DNA of 42,073 bases from Gracilaria domingensis (taxonomy: Eukaryota > Rhodophyta > Florideophyceae > Gracilariales > Gracilariaceae). The translations under genes and the position numbers were made by a program. Where the stretch lies: the NCBI GenBank assembly GCA_022539475.1, contig VCMS01000395.1, positions 28,808-70,880 of the forward strand, in the 5' to 3' direction. Below are positions 12,941 to 22,581 of the stretch, in pieces. The notes under the pieces were generated by a model. The model worked only from the letters and a program-made list of their open reading frames with translations, was not told the DNA's origin and did no database searches. Every line of letters begins with the position of its first letter. The first letter of the stretch is position 1.

Positions 12941-13467
12941 TTCTGGATGCTAGATCGCAGAGGGGGCGGTGCTGGTAAGCGTACAGCTTCGAGCTCGCAA
13001 GCAAGCTGTTTCACGATCTTTCGAAGGCTCTTGAAGGAGGTGGTATTCACGAGAGGAAGTTTCTGAGGAATGAGCGCTGTAGCTCTGCAGTTCTCAGGTG
13101 AGGGTAGACTGTTAATCCCGAACCATCTGCCCGCTTCATGTTTACCTGATGCATCTTTCGGTTGAACTGGGGCTTTCAGTATACCGAGCCACTCACTGCC
13201 TACAGTACTGAGTGGAACTCGATCGTGCTCCTCGTTCATGGCGATGAGGGACACCGACACAAGTGGTAGAGGATTTGAAACTGTTCCCTTGGTTTCATGA
13301 AGTATAGGAACCTGACCGTGGTCACGGAGTTCTGCAAAAGAGCGGTTTGATTCTCGAAGCGATAGCCCGCAGCGCCTTGCTGCGGCTGGTAACATAAACG
13401 CATGCGAAGCACCAGGGTCCAAGTGGAAGGCCACTGCTGTAGCATTAATGCTCGCTTTGTATATCAT
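12941..13467 (-). pseudogene. Retropepsin-like protease of element C (broken)
   Basis: Near its N-terminus the 258-codon frame on minus has FHLDPGASHAFM. The position matches the retropepsin D-[ST]-G-A active site, with Pro in place of Ser/Thr, which is known in some gypsy proteases. The frame then runs through poorly conserved linker and overlaps the RT start in another frame. A possible relic of a Gag zinc knuckle lies just upstream (13520-13600) but is too degraded to claim. The displayed start is not a confirmed initiation site. Confidence 0.65.
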
Positions 13468-14102
13468 ATCATCTGTTGGATAGGCCTTGAGCGCAGAGAA
13501 GCTTGGAAGTGGAACGACGAGGGTGCTTCACTTTCTGAAATTTTGTGCGTGCTTTGACGAACCTTACAATGCGGAGAACTAGAGTGCATCTGTCATTAGG
13601 ATTTCATTGACCCCCGAAGAAGAATTCTTTAGGTTCCATGTTAATTAATTAAGACAGCATTTCATTTTACATCTATTGAGAGATTGCAAGCCAAAAATTT
13701 TGGCATGTAATTGGTATTGCGAAGATATTGGAATGCTACGAAAACATCTCTACTTACAGAAACGTGATTGACAAGCACTTCTGCTGAGCTTGTCTTCTTA
13801 ATCTCGACATTTTTTCCTTCTTCTGCCATGACTGAGTGAGAGGTGCTGCCTGTGAGAAATTTAAGGTCTGTTGAGGCGAGGCGGGTTGGGGCCATAGGAG
13901 CACGCGAAGGGGGAAACACACGATGCGCAAAAGTAATGATGGTGTAGGGAGACGTGGGAAATGAGGAAATTCAGGCTGTTATAAGCATCAATAAGCAGCA
14001 CTTTCAGGCGAAACCTTCGAACAATGGAGCGAGCACCTGTAACTCAAGAGCAACGTGTAACTGGCACATTTTGGGCCGCAAGCAGAAATATTGGAGGATA
14101 TT
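13468..14102. other. No recognised gene
   Basis: About 630 bases between element C and the helicase relic. A minus frame of up to 85 codons (13662-13919) shows no motif I can name. No LTR ends, tRNA or promoter element were recognised. It could hold the gag or 5' LTR remains of element C, but I see nothing that proves it. Confidence 0.5.
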
Positions 14103-15110
14103 TTAGTTTATGTGAAAGTTGTAGGACGAGTAGCTTTCGGCGCGGAATTCGAAACTTTGCCAAAGCACACTATCATTGCATGACTGCATGCGGAAATGCT
14201 CGGATGCAACCACACGAACTGCTCTATCATGCACGAATGAATCTGTTCCTGCCGTATGCCTTTCCTGAATCATTGACAATATTGTCCGCTCCATCTCTTA
14301 ATTAAATATTGCGGTTGAATACTTTCCCTTTGTTTCCATTCCAGGCGGTATTATACTTATTCTCAAATCAATTTCTGCAAATATGTCTTCCGCAGAGGTG
14401 CGACAATCGTTCAACATTATACTCTTCTTCGAGCAAGAGTTAACTTCAGTAACGACCTTGTAAGCGCTATTAGTCCTCATCGTTGATGCTCTAATCTTCA
14501 CAAACACTCCTTGACGTTCGGAGCTTACTCCAATGGTTTGACAAACGGGGACTTCTAAATTCCTTGGAATTGTGGCTGAAAGACCAATTACTGGAACTTC
14601 AATTCCATGTGGTCGTACCTTCCTGTGAAGCATAGAAAACCGACGAAACGAACTCCAAAGTGCAACCAGGTGAACCTCATCAATAAATTCGCTCAAAGTC
14701 TATCTTGTTGACACGCTCCAGCTATAAAATCTGAATATTCTTCACTGTTCACCACTTCAATTGATGCAATTATCACGGATGTACTCGGGCATAATCTATC
14801 CTCCCATTCTGAAACTGTGATTCCCAATTGCCTCGCTCGCTTCTTAACATCTTCGATGAGAATAAGAAGGGGCATTAAAACGATAATAATCTTCTAGTTC
14901 TTGCACGATTCTGAATCTCTTGCTAGGATTGCACTCGCTATTGGTCCACGCTGATCGTTCTTCTGTATAGCGAAGGCAGGAAGCATCCAAGTCATCGTCT
15001 TTCCCCCTCCCGTTGGAAGTACAACTAGCGTTAACACATTCATTGCGCTGCAGAAAACTTGAGAGGCATATATTAGAAATGCTGCTCTCTATTCTGGAGA
15101 TTTGAACTTC
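14103..15110 (-). pseudogene. RecQ-like DExH helicase, N-terminal half, broken
   Basis: On minus, LVVLPTGGGKTMTW (about 15030-14990) is a clear Walker A/motif I. PLLILIEDVKKRARQLGI follows (motif Ia region), then FIDEVHLVALW (DExH motif II), FRRF, and VIGLSATIP (motif III). These are the SF2 order of RecQ-type ATP-dependent 3'-5' DNA helicases. The Q-motif-like stretch FKSPE before motif I is followed at once by a TAG. Another stop separates the motif I part from the motif Ia frame, and a frame change separates motif Ia from motif II. I cannot recognise motifs IV to VI; 14103-14294 holds an unplaced 63-codon frame. The breaks and missing C-terminal half mark it as a relic. Such helicases are often multicopy and transposon-associated in fungi and algae. 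Confidence 0.85.
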
Positions 15111-15477
15111 CCTCTCTTAGAGCGAACAAGCTGCTTCAATATCGATTCTGGGCTTGTTAACAGCACAGAACTTGTGTTAATCGTCGTTTCCAGACGTAAC
15201 GTCTTTCCGATCGAAGTAACAGGACTTGAGAAGGTGCACACGAAAACGCGCCATTTCGAGGGGAAAAGCCATGCTCACGGTGTGCTTACCACGGCGTTAC
15301 CAGCAAGCTAGATGAAAAACTCTCGAGCGTGAGCCTTGTTTCGAAAATCGGTGTTCTCACGGCGCGAGCCGGTCGAACAGTGAATGTGACGGGCATCTCA
15401 TCAAGGTGGCATGAGCTCACTTTCCCGTCACACGACGTGTGTTACCAACATGGTATCTCTCCGTTTCCACGGCAACC
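15111..15477. other. Region between helicase relic and chromodomain stop; possible 3' LTR remains
   Basis: This lies just downstream (on minus) of the chromodomain stop of element A, where a 3' untranslated region and 3' LTR should be. I found no second copy of it in the window and no convincing TG...CA boundaries. Plus frames of 66 to 69 codons are present without recognisable motifs. Confidence 0.4.
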
Positions 15478-17203
15478 TTATCCTACTTGGGCATTATCCA
15501 GCGTAGCTGGTGTGGCCGTTCCCGCGTAGCGGTGGTACTGTGCGACCCTCGAGCGTAGAAGGTGTTCGATGGGCTCCTCAGGATCCCACGGTGGGTTAGA
15601 GCCCGTACCAACGTACATGGTATTGTAATATGCCGCCCTGGTCCCAGTTGTGCCCGATAACTCGGTCGACGACTTACTCTTGAACGTATACCTGCCAGCC
15701 TTGCCGTGTTGTGGTTACTTCATCATTCGATAAACCTTGTAGTGAACCGATTCTCGTATCGGGGGTAGTGGCGCGCGCGTGGCTTTGCGTCCCCAGTTCT
15801 CTCCGGGGAGGAGCGCTTTCGATGTCGCTGCCTACCGCCAGTCGGTGGAGGTCCTTCCGCTTTGGTGGCGTCAACGGAGCTGCGTGCTGTTTGTCTCTGC
15901 TCACGGCAGGAATTGCCACATAAGGTGGTTTTACAACCGTGCGTGCACGTGATCGACTCGACGGTTGGCCGCCAAGCTTCCTCGGTAGATCCGCCTCCCT
16001 GTTACAGGTGTCCTTCAACGGCTGCGCCGTTGGCTTCTCAACTTTTCTTGCCAAATTCCCGTTCTGAACGGGTATTTCCGGGCTGTCGTGGCTATCGGCA
16101 CCACCGGCAGCGTGCGATCTCGCGATCTCAGTGGGCGGCCGCTTTTGGACTGATTTCTCGCGCCCAGTACTTCGGGATGTTCCGCCCATGTCGTGAACTC
16201 TTCCCGGGGTGCCCGGTATTCCAACGGCGTTATTGCCCGTTTCCATCCAGTCATTCGAGCCTTCTTGTTCCTCAGCTCGTGCCTGCCGTGCAGCGTTTCC
16301 CAAGATTTCTGGTTCTTCTGCGTCGCATTGCGCGGTGGATTGTGGTGTCGCTGCGTTTTCCCCAGTGAGGCTTCGTTCCGATGACGTCGGCTTGATACCA
16401 GCGGTATCATTCGACTCTGTTCGGAACACCGCGGCGGATAGGGCACGAGGTTCTTGTGACTTTAACGATTCAGCTTCTGCGTGAGTGTTCTTACCCGGCG
16501 ATGGTGTAGACTTCCCGACAGCGGGTCTGTGTGTCTGGCGAGCGATCGTGCGTTGCGGACACAGTGCTGGTGCACTACCCGGAACATCCAGAGAGCTCCG
16601 TACAGTCCGTGCTTCACGGCTGTTCTCAGGACCTGACGTCGGGAGAGAACTCTCAGCAGAGCTGATAACCTCCTACCCCTCCTTAGATGCAGCGATGTGG
16701 GGAGTAACAGAATGTCCCTCATCGCAGGTAGATGAAACCAACGATGGGATAGAAACGGGGGTGCCATGGTGGCGATCATTTTCCGACACAGTCGGCGGGG
16801 CTGACTGTATCGGGAGGTCTGTAAGGCCTCGATGCGGGTTGCGCAGAACGGAGGGTCTTGTCACCACATTGTGTTCCGGTATTACCGTTGTTATTGACTC
16901 CGTAGACAAACGCTCTGTACTAGACGGGGTCGCCTCAGACGAGGGTGGAGGGGCCAATATCATGCGGTGGAGAAAAATCTGCTCATGCGCGTCAGTGATC
17001 TCGACAACTACAATTTCCGAAGCAAACGAGACTACCTTGTAAGGTCCGTCCGCGACAGGCGGGAGCTTATGACGCTTTTCCTTCTCAGGGTTGTAGAGTT
17101 CCTTCCGTACGAAGACATGGTTGCCTACTTGAAATGGGTCAGACGTTCGACCTCGCAAGCGAGCATCAAAATCACGCTTGTAAGCGGCCTGGACTTTCGC
17201 CAT
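15478..17203 (-). pseudogene. Integrase C-terminal domain, long linker and chromodomain (element A)
   Basis: One minus frame runs from 17203 to about 15674, broken only by TAG at 16673-16675 and TAA at 15674-15676. It starts with an integrase C-terminal SH3-like domain (HVFVRKELYNPEKEKRHKL, then ADGPYKVV), ending at a LAPP motif. About 400 residues rich in Ser, Pro, Arg and Thr follow. A chromodomain ends it: VVDRVIGHNW, QYHVRWYG, then PWDPEEPIEHL, with the aromatic cage positions visible. The TAA falls exactly where a Tyr opens the chromodomain in element B, and one extra G after WYG shifts the last third. Chromodomains target integration to marked chromatin. A linker this long is unusual, since known chromoviruses usually carry the chromodomain close to the integrase. 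Confidence 0.88.
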
Positions 17204-18136
17204 GGATTTCCGCGCAGCGAGTATTAACTTCGTTAGCGAGGTCTTCCATTCCTGGCGATAGTCACCCCCAGATGGGAAACTGCCGAAGGTAACTTCTTAT
17301 TCTAACGCCAATGGCGGGGGTGTCCTTGACAAAACCAGTTCGATTGGGGCAACAACAGTACTCCTGTGTACTCCCGTGTTATACGCAAAGCTTAACGAGT
17401 AAGTGTATATGTCCCATGTTTGTGGATAGTTAGTAACGTGCGGAAGGAGAGATGCAAGCACCGAACGGTTATACCGTTCAACCTGCCCATTACATTGGAG
17501 AGTGGTAAGTGGTCGTGAAGATGTTCTTCATGTCCATGATGCGGCATAGATTCTGGAAGAAGCGGGATGCGAATTGATTTTTGCCATCGGATAATAACTC
17601 CCCGGGAGGACCATACACGAAGATCCGGTGCGTGAGGAAGGCCTGCGCGACTTTGAACGCGGTAATTCTTCCAAAAGGTACTGTCCGAACCAGTTTCGAG
17701 AACCGATCCGTGATAACGAGAACGAACTTATTTGCGGGCGGTATCGATTGCCGCAAATTCAAGCGGCGCCCTGGCAGGGAATAGTTCAATTTATTGGAAT
17801 TCTTCCACGATTTTTCGCGCTATCGGCGCAGAGACGTACCGTGGCGTAGCAATTCACCTCTATGGGGGGCCAGTAGAAGTTTCTCCTCAAAGTCAGGTAC
17901 AACTTCCTTTCAGCGTCGCCGCCTTTTTTTGCCTAATGCGAAAGGTGTAGGACCCTCGTCTGCAACGAATGTGGTACCACAACTTGTGGGTGCGACTCGA
18001 CTGTCCTTACGAGATAGCCGATGTCATTAAACTCGAATGGGACGGTGGATCTACTGTTAAGTCGGGCACGGATCGTGATGCGGAACGGGTCTCCATGTTT
18101 GTTCTCGGATCGTTTCTTCCGGTGAAACAGCGACAA
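17204..18136 (-). pseudogene. Integrase zinc-binding and catalytic core (element A)
   Basis: Minus-strand pieces match gypsy integrase in order. First come VLHLSH and NFYWPPIEVNCYA with RLCADS (a zinc-finger remnant in which one Cys is Ser). Then follow FVLVITDRFSKLVRTVPFG, GPPGELLSDGKNQF (the usual SDNGPQF with the second catalytic Asp kept), and TTTYHSP. After a one-base shift comes NGQVERYNRS, where the third catalytic residue Glu is present. AYNTGVHRSTV follows. Frame changes occur at least near 17790 and 17490. The core could not be made from this copy, although its catalytic residues are better preserved than in element B. Confidence 0.85.
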
Positions 18137-18288
18137 AATTCCTCGGTAGGGGCTTTACAGCCTCGGCTTTGCCTGCAAGAAACAGTTCATCGAACTAAGC
18201 GTCCATATCGTCCCAGTCATACAGCCAGTCTTCTAGCTTCGAGTCCGGATATTCCGGTTCGTCATCTTCAACGACGAAGCAAGGAATA

Positions 18289-18830
18289 TCATCCTCCTCG
18301 ACGGCCATAGTTTACAAAATCGTGGGTAAGCCCGAGAGCGCGTCCGCCTGGCTGTTTAGGGTTCCCTTTTTGTATACGACATCGAAGTCGAATTCCGCTC
18401 TGGAGAGCCTCCGCCGCATAAGGCGGCCTGTTGGGACAGAGATATTCATCAACCATCTGAACGAGAAATGATCCGTGTACACGGTGAAGTGCGCACCAGC
18501 GGATAGGGACGGAGGGTGGAAAACGCCCATACGATTGCAAGGCGTTCCTTCTCCGAAACGGAGTAGTTCCGTTCATGAACGTTTAGCGAACGTGACCTGT
18601 AACCTATGGGTTTTCGTTCTCTCTCGGGAGTGGTTTGGAACAGCGCACAGCCTACTTGGTTGTCGCTAGATTCCGTGTCCCCGGAGAACGGCAATCTCTG
18701 TTTTGGTAACGATAGGATCGGTGCTGATGTAACAGTCTGTTTCAAGGAGTTGAACGCTTCCGCTCGTGCAGGCGTGAAGGGGTCCAGTTTTGGTGACTGA
18801 CCTCTTCACAAGAGAGCGTTAAGGAGAGAC
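18289..18830 (-). pseudogene. RNase H domain (element A)
   Basis: The minus strand carries TSAPILSLPKQRLPF, then DTESSDNQVGCALFQ (active-site DTDAS-like motif, altered to DTESS), IGYRSRSLNVHERNYSVSE and RLAIVWAFSTLRP. A change of frame follows, then FTVYTDHFSFRWLM and YKKGTLNSQADALSGL, the standard end of gypsy RNase H. It is clearly homologous to the RNase H of element B but diverged and frameshifted near 18500. Its job in an intact element would be removal of the RNA template during reverse transcription. Confidence 0.87.
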
Positions 18831-18892
18831 GCAATGACCGAAAAGTTCGGTACGGACCTTCTTTAGACGTTGACCAACCCTAGAAAGAAGCA

Positions 18893-19537
18893 TCATTCCG
18901 TTTGAATTCGCGATTCCTTCGCCGTGGCGAGTGACGTAACGCGAGCTTCCTCGACCGTCAGCCGTTCGGGCCGGATAATGTGTCCACGATACTTGGCGGT
19001 GTCGGTGAAGAATTCAAACTTCCTCAACTTGAGGGTTATTCCTGCATTACGCAGAGTGGTCATCACGTCCCTGAAAGGGGTGAGATAATCGGCCTGATTA
19101 CAGGAAAACAGGATGATATCGTCGAGGTACACGAGACAATTCCGCCACTTGAAGCATCTGAAGAAGATGTCGATGGCACGCTAGAACCTAGCGGGAGCGT
19201 TGGTTCAACTGAAAGGCATCCGCTTCAAGCGGTAAAAGTCCGAATGGCACACGAACGCAGTCTTGTCGCGGTCTTCCTCCCTCACGGGTACTTGCCACTA
19301 TCTCCAATTTTCATCGAGAGCCATAAACACGGTGGCGCCACCGAGCAAATCCATACAATCGTCCATACGAGGGATTGGGTAAACGTTTCTTACCATCACG
19401 GCATTGAGGCAGCGATAGTTGACACAGCACCCCCAGATTCCGTCGGCCTTGAGAACCAGTACAACTGGAAATGCCCACAGCGATTGTGCGTGTTCAATGA
19501 CACCTGCACGGAGCATCTCGTCCAATTGGAACTGTTC
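18893..19537 (-). pseudogene. Reverse transcriptase (element A)
   Basis: Two minus-strand pieces form a gypsy RT. The upstream piece (19298-19525) has GVIEHAQSLWAFPVVLV, VNYRCLNAV, and VYPIPRMDDCMDLLGGA. The downstream piece (18893-19132) has the intact catalytic box YLDDIILFS, then NAGITLKLRKFEFF and a YRGHII motif. The 165 bases between them encode the middle of the palm in shifted frames. Loss of frame in the palm makes it non-functional. Confidence 0.88.
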
Positions 19538-19935
19538 TTATTCCCCAGTTCTCGGTCCTGCCCTGTAAGGGGGTTGTGAAACCGGACGCGTATTCGGTAA
19601 GAAATCGGTACGGTGTTCCATTGCATTAATCTCTCCAAGAGAGCCATCCCACATTGGGATAAACTCCCATAAAATGTCTCTTAGACGTTCACGGTGCGAC
19701 TCCGGTACATGACCGAGATCAAGTTCCTGGAGCGCCTTCAAGGGGTCAACCTTGTCGTAGCTCGTGAGCTTACGCTCTTCTGTCCCTGACACAGGGTGTG
19801 GTTCGGAGTCAGTCGGCTTCTTCTCCGTTGCGACGGTACCGCTACTCGTGGAAGCGGCAGGTACTGGAACTCCTTCCTCGAGCAACCAACGAATTCTCTT
19901 TACAGAAAGTTGTTGTCCTATCGGTACTACCGATT
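19538..19935 (-). pseudogene. Protease-RT linker of element A
   Basis: A 115-codon minus frame carries HVPESHRERLRDILWEF, EINAMEHRTDFLPNT and PVSQPPYRAGPR. These match the acidic linker and the HRIDTxPxPPxxQPPYR-type segment that precedes RT in gypsy polyproteins. The frame stops before RT and must shift to continue. It can be read back to about 19930 but has a stop near the head-to-head junction. Confidence 0.75.
19920..19934. repeat. Quasi-palindrome at head-to-head gypsy junction
   Basis: ATCGGTA (19920-19926) and TACCGAT (19928-19934) are perfect reverse complements around one C. The site sits where minus-strand pol sequence gives way to plus-strand gag sequence. Confidence 0.8.
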
Positions 19936-19936
19936 A

Positions 19937-21167
19937 AACGATTCGTCGTCTGATCGCGGTTCGCGAAGCACCGGTAAGGTGAAGGATTACATCAAACGAT
20001 TGTACATCGTCATGCCCAAGAAATTCGATGGCGAAAACCCAATCATGGTGTTAGATTTCCTTGCCCGGTTCGTTCGGGAAGCCGATATTCTCGGGATGAG
20101 TGAAGCTCAAGCGTACCTCGCTTTCCCGTGTATCTTATCCGGTATCGCGGAGGATTAGTTCAATTCTGTCCCAGGATCCTCGGCAGCATCTGACGGCGGA
20201 GTTACTTGTTGGTCGGAAGCCGTACAGTACCTTCTCAGGTCGTATGCAACGGGCAACGGGATCCAGAACGCGATCTCTGCTCTCCGAGATACCAAACAGA
20301 AGCCTGGTGAAACCGAAACGGTGTATTCAATTCGTTTGAATAAAGCGTTTCATCGCTGTGGAAATGTGTACTCTGCTCAAGAGAGATGCACGATGTTCGT
20401 GTAGGGACTTCATCCTGCCATTTAGACGTTCGTTGCGCGTCACCGCGAAGAAAAGCGTAAGAGCACTTACCTGGAGCTTGTCCAGTATGCCCAGGATGAG
20501 GGCGAAACGCTTTGCGCACGACAAGAACCGAAACGCCGGTCTAGGGCATTGTTCGCCGAGGGTTCTGTCCCATCTTCGCCCATGCTGAATGGGAATTCCG
20601 TGAAGCAGGATGTGGACAATGTGCACTTTTTGGGAAGCAATTCGAACTCGTACGGAACGTCAGAGTTGCCGTGTACATCGGAGAATGCTTCTGAAGGTGA
20701 CCCCGCTCTGTACGCAGGAGGTGGTTGTGTTGCGGCCGCGCCTCTTGTTCATGCGTCCAACGGTTCTCGTTTGTCCCACCCTGGTTGTGTAGATTCCTCT
20801 CCACAGCGTAGTGACGATGGTTATTGTTTCCCCGAGAAGTCGACGTCGACCATTTGTCACTTGTGTTACCGACAACGGTCACATATCACCTGCGTGTATG
20901 TTGCCCGCTCGGGAGATGTCGAGTGTCCTCGTACAGTACGAGTCCCTCACGCCAGCCGAGAAAGCTCGTGTACCGAGTGCCTCATATGAAGCAATGAAGG
21001 CCTTTGTAGGCACCCCTGGTACAGGGAAGATCGAGAAGACCGAAGAAGCCCGGGACCCTGCTACTCAGCCTGAAGCACGCGTACCCGTACGAGAGGGTCC
21101 ACCTGGATCCAGGGATGGAAGCGATCCGCCGAGTCCGGCGACTTCCGTTTCGAAAAACTATGTTTGA
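19937..21167 (+). pseudogene. Gag-like protein with CCHC zinc knuckle, broken
   Basis: A single frame can be followed from about 19940 to 20890. It includes MPKKFDGENPIMVLDFLARF and GMSEAQAYLAFPCILSGIAED, typical of gypsy Gag capsid, and is interrupted by at least three TAG codons (20156-20158 and two near 20400-20425). A zinc knuckle follows: CHLCYR in one frame and GHISPACMLPAREM in the next, so the CCHC motif itself spans a frameshift near 20880. The last 118 codons end in SKNYV at a TGA (21165-21167). Capsid and RNA-packaging roles are from the family. Confidence 0.8.
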
Positions 21168-21193
21168 CGCCTCTCCCCTACGGGAGGGGCGTC
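21166..21193 (+). other. Stable hairpin beginning at the Gag stop codon
   Basis: GACGCCTCTCCC (21166-21177) pairs with GGGAGGGGCGTC (21182-21193) at 11 of 12 positions around the loop CTAC. The first two bases of the stem are the GA of the TGA stop. The same reading frame continues open after the stop for 84 codons to a TAA just before the protease. A stop followed at once by a strong hairpin recalls recoding sites between gag and pol, but other breaks in this copy make a chance explanation possible. Confidence 0.6.
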
Positions 21194-21422
21194 TTCTGAG
21201 CCGAAGTTGAAGACGCCCGAGGCGCCGAAGCTTTGCTCCCCAGTTCAAATCCTGAGAAGGAGGAAGGCTACAGACGCAGATTCGAAACAGCTCACTGTTT
21301 TGCGTCGTCCATGGATACGTTCGCATAATCTCCGTATCCCGGATAGAGTCTTGGTTATGGCCAAGAGGAATTATAAGGTTTACGCCGACCTCTGCCTTTC
21401 CAACCAGTTTATGGTTCGATAA

Positions 21423-21970
21423 CTGTCTATCTTGGACACAGGTGCCGCCCTTAGCTTAATCAATTTGGCGATTGTACCCCCGGCACTTCGGGCTCTCTTT
21501 CGTTCCGGTCCTTCCCTGGATATTTCGGACGCGAACAATAACCCGTTGAAAACGGTTGGTTGCTTTCCCCCTGTCGTGAGGTTAGGCGTTCACGTCGTTC
21601 AGCTCGACTTCATTGTATGCGACTCACTCGCAGCACCGGTTATCCTCGGGTGTGATTTCTGCGACCGCTTTGTCGAAGCGATACGCCCGCGAGTGAAAAC
21701 TGTTGAAATTGGTGGATGGTTCTACTATCCCGATTGTTCGGAAACCGCTCAAGTTGGCAACCCATAAGCGGTTACCAATACATGCCGCTCAGGAAGTAAC
21801 GAACATGGGCCCCGTTTCGACGAAGCTTCGCGTTGCGAAATCGGTTGCAATTAGCGCTCGCTCTTTCGCCTCCTTTGCTACCAGCCACCGGTGGTTCACT
21901 ACTTCCGATATCTCTGTTCCCATTCGACTGCTACGGAATCCACAGATGGTTTTCCCTGTCTCGCTGAACA
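21423..21970 (+). pseudogene. Retropepsin and start of PR-RT linker, broken
   Basis: LDTGAALSLIN carries the D-T-G-A active site of retroviral-type aspartic proteases, and VILGCDF about 60 residues later is the ILGxDF motif that ends the fold. It is in the same frame as the Gag end but separated by TAA at 21420-21422. One extra base near 21700 shifts the linker, which continues as LVDGSTIPIVRKP and LRVAKSVAISARSF up to about 21970. Family role: cleavage of the Gag-Pol polyprotein. Confidence 0.88.
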
Positions 21971-22581
21971 TTCGGAAGAGATCAAAATCGAGTTGGAGGT
22001 GGTTTGCGGCGTAGCGAACTGTGCATTTCCGCTCTTGGGCGTCAATCAATCGTTCCTTGTCTATGCTTTCGATTTCGCACCAACGGCAGTAAGCTTGCTT
22101 CAGTAAAAAGATCAGTACGACGAGAATGTAATAAAGGCATTTGTGTGGGACTTTTGCACCCAGCCGCTCAGCGCCATGGAGCCGCAACAGCGCGGTTCGA
22201 TGTCGGACAAGGTGGTTGACTACTGCTTGCTTCTTTTTGAGTTAAGCGCTGTTCCTCGGGCAAAGCAATCCAATAGCATACAGAACTTATGCGCCCTCCT
22301 CAAGCCTGGAGCAAGACTGCTAATTCCGTGAGTATGCAACCGGTGATTTGGCACAGAATCGGTTTGCGTCGCGCAACAAAAGTGGCGACAACTACTTTGT
22401 TTGTCAGGACAAAACTCTTTCTTTCTTCTTTGACGAAGAAACGTTGCGTTCTCGCATGAGAGAAGGAGGCTTTGAAAAAGTTTACGTTCGAAGAGTTTCA
22501 AGAGTTATTGAGAATGGGAAGAAAAACTGGCAAACGAACGGAGTCTTCCTCCAAGCAGAACCCATGAAACCCAGTCATTGA
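21970..22581 (+). pseudogene. METTL2/6/8-like SAM-dependent methyltransferase, C-terminal part, broken
   Basis: LEVVCGVANCAFPLL matches motif I of the METTL2/6/8 (Trm140) family, usually LExGCGxGN, with two Gly lost. It is followed by FLVYAFDFAPTAV, DENVIKAFVWDF, VVDYCLLLFELSAVP and LLKPGARLL. A TAA at 22104-22106 interrupts it, and one extra A near 22323 shifts the frame. After that come EYATGDLAQNRF, NYFVCQDKTLSFFF and GVFLQAEP, stopping at 22581. The family makes N3-methylcytidine in tRNA anticodon loops. The N-terminal part is absent: sequence upstream of motif I is gypsy PR-RT linker. Strong family match over most of the domain; not functional. Confidence 0.85.

Larger units (their letters stand above)
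11338..13467 (-). mobile_element. Decayed Ty3/gypsy retroelement (element C), 3' truncated by the satellite
   Basis: Read on minus, the order is retropepsin, RT, RNase H-like domain and integrase zinc-binding region, as in gypsy pol. Stops and frame changes break it into at least four frames. It ends at the satellite junction just after a GRL-type motif that normally precedes the integrase core, so the catalytic integrase and 3' LTR are missing. No LTR was recognised at either side. RT wording differs clearly from the two chromodomain elements in this window, so it is a separate lineage. Element type is secure; lineage within gypsy is not. Confidence 0.88.
15478..19935 (-). mobile_element. 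Ty3/gypsy chromovirus, element A, pol half only
   Basis: Read on minus, the order is PR-RT linker, RT, RNase H, integrase zinc domain and core, integrase C-terminal domain, a long low-complexity linker, then a chromodomain. Integrase before a terminal chromodomain defines chromoviruses. Frames are broken repeatedly, but the part from integrase C-terminus to chromodomain is nearly one frame. No gag or protease lies on this strand: at about 19935 the sequence switches to a gag-protease fragment in the opposite direction. No LTR pair was identified. Confidence 0.9.
19937..21970 (+). mobile_element. Ty3/gypsy gag-protease fragment on plus
   Basis: Gag, zinc knuckle, retropepsin and the start of the PR-RT linker are present in that order, with no RT after them. 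The 3' end gives way at about 21950-21985 to a methyltransferase relic. It may be the missing 5' half of element A after an inversion, or a separate truncated element. It complements element A without overlapping it in content. Element B also lacks these domains and is on the same strand, but 5.4 kb of unrelated sequence and a gap in RT separate them. Confidence 0.85.

Noticed and set aside
15111..15477. 3' LTR of element A
   Set aside because: Position fits, but no second copy, TG...CA borders or target duplication could be found in the window.
21230..21260. Possible tRNA B box (CAGTTCAAATCCTG)
   Set aside because: No A box, acceptor stem or cloverleaf around it; it lies inside the gag-protease linker frame.
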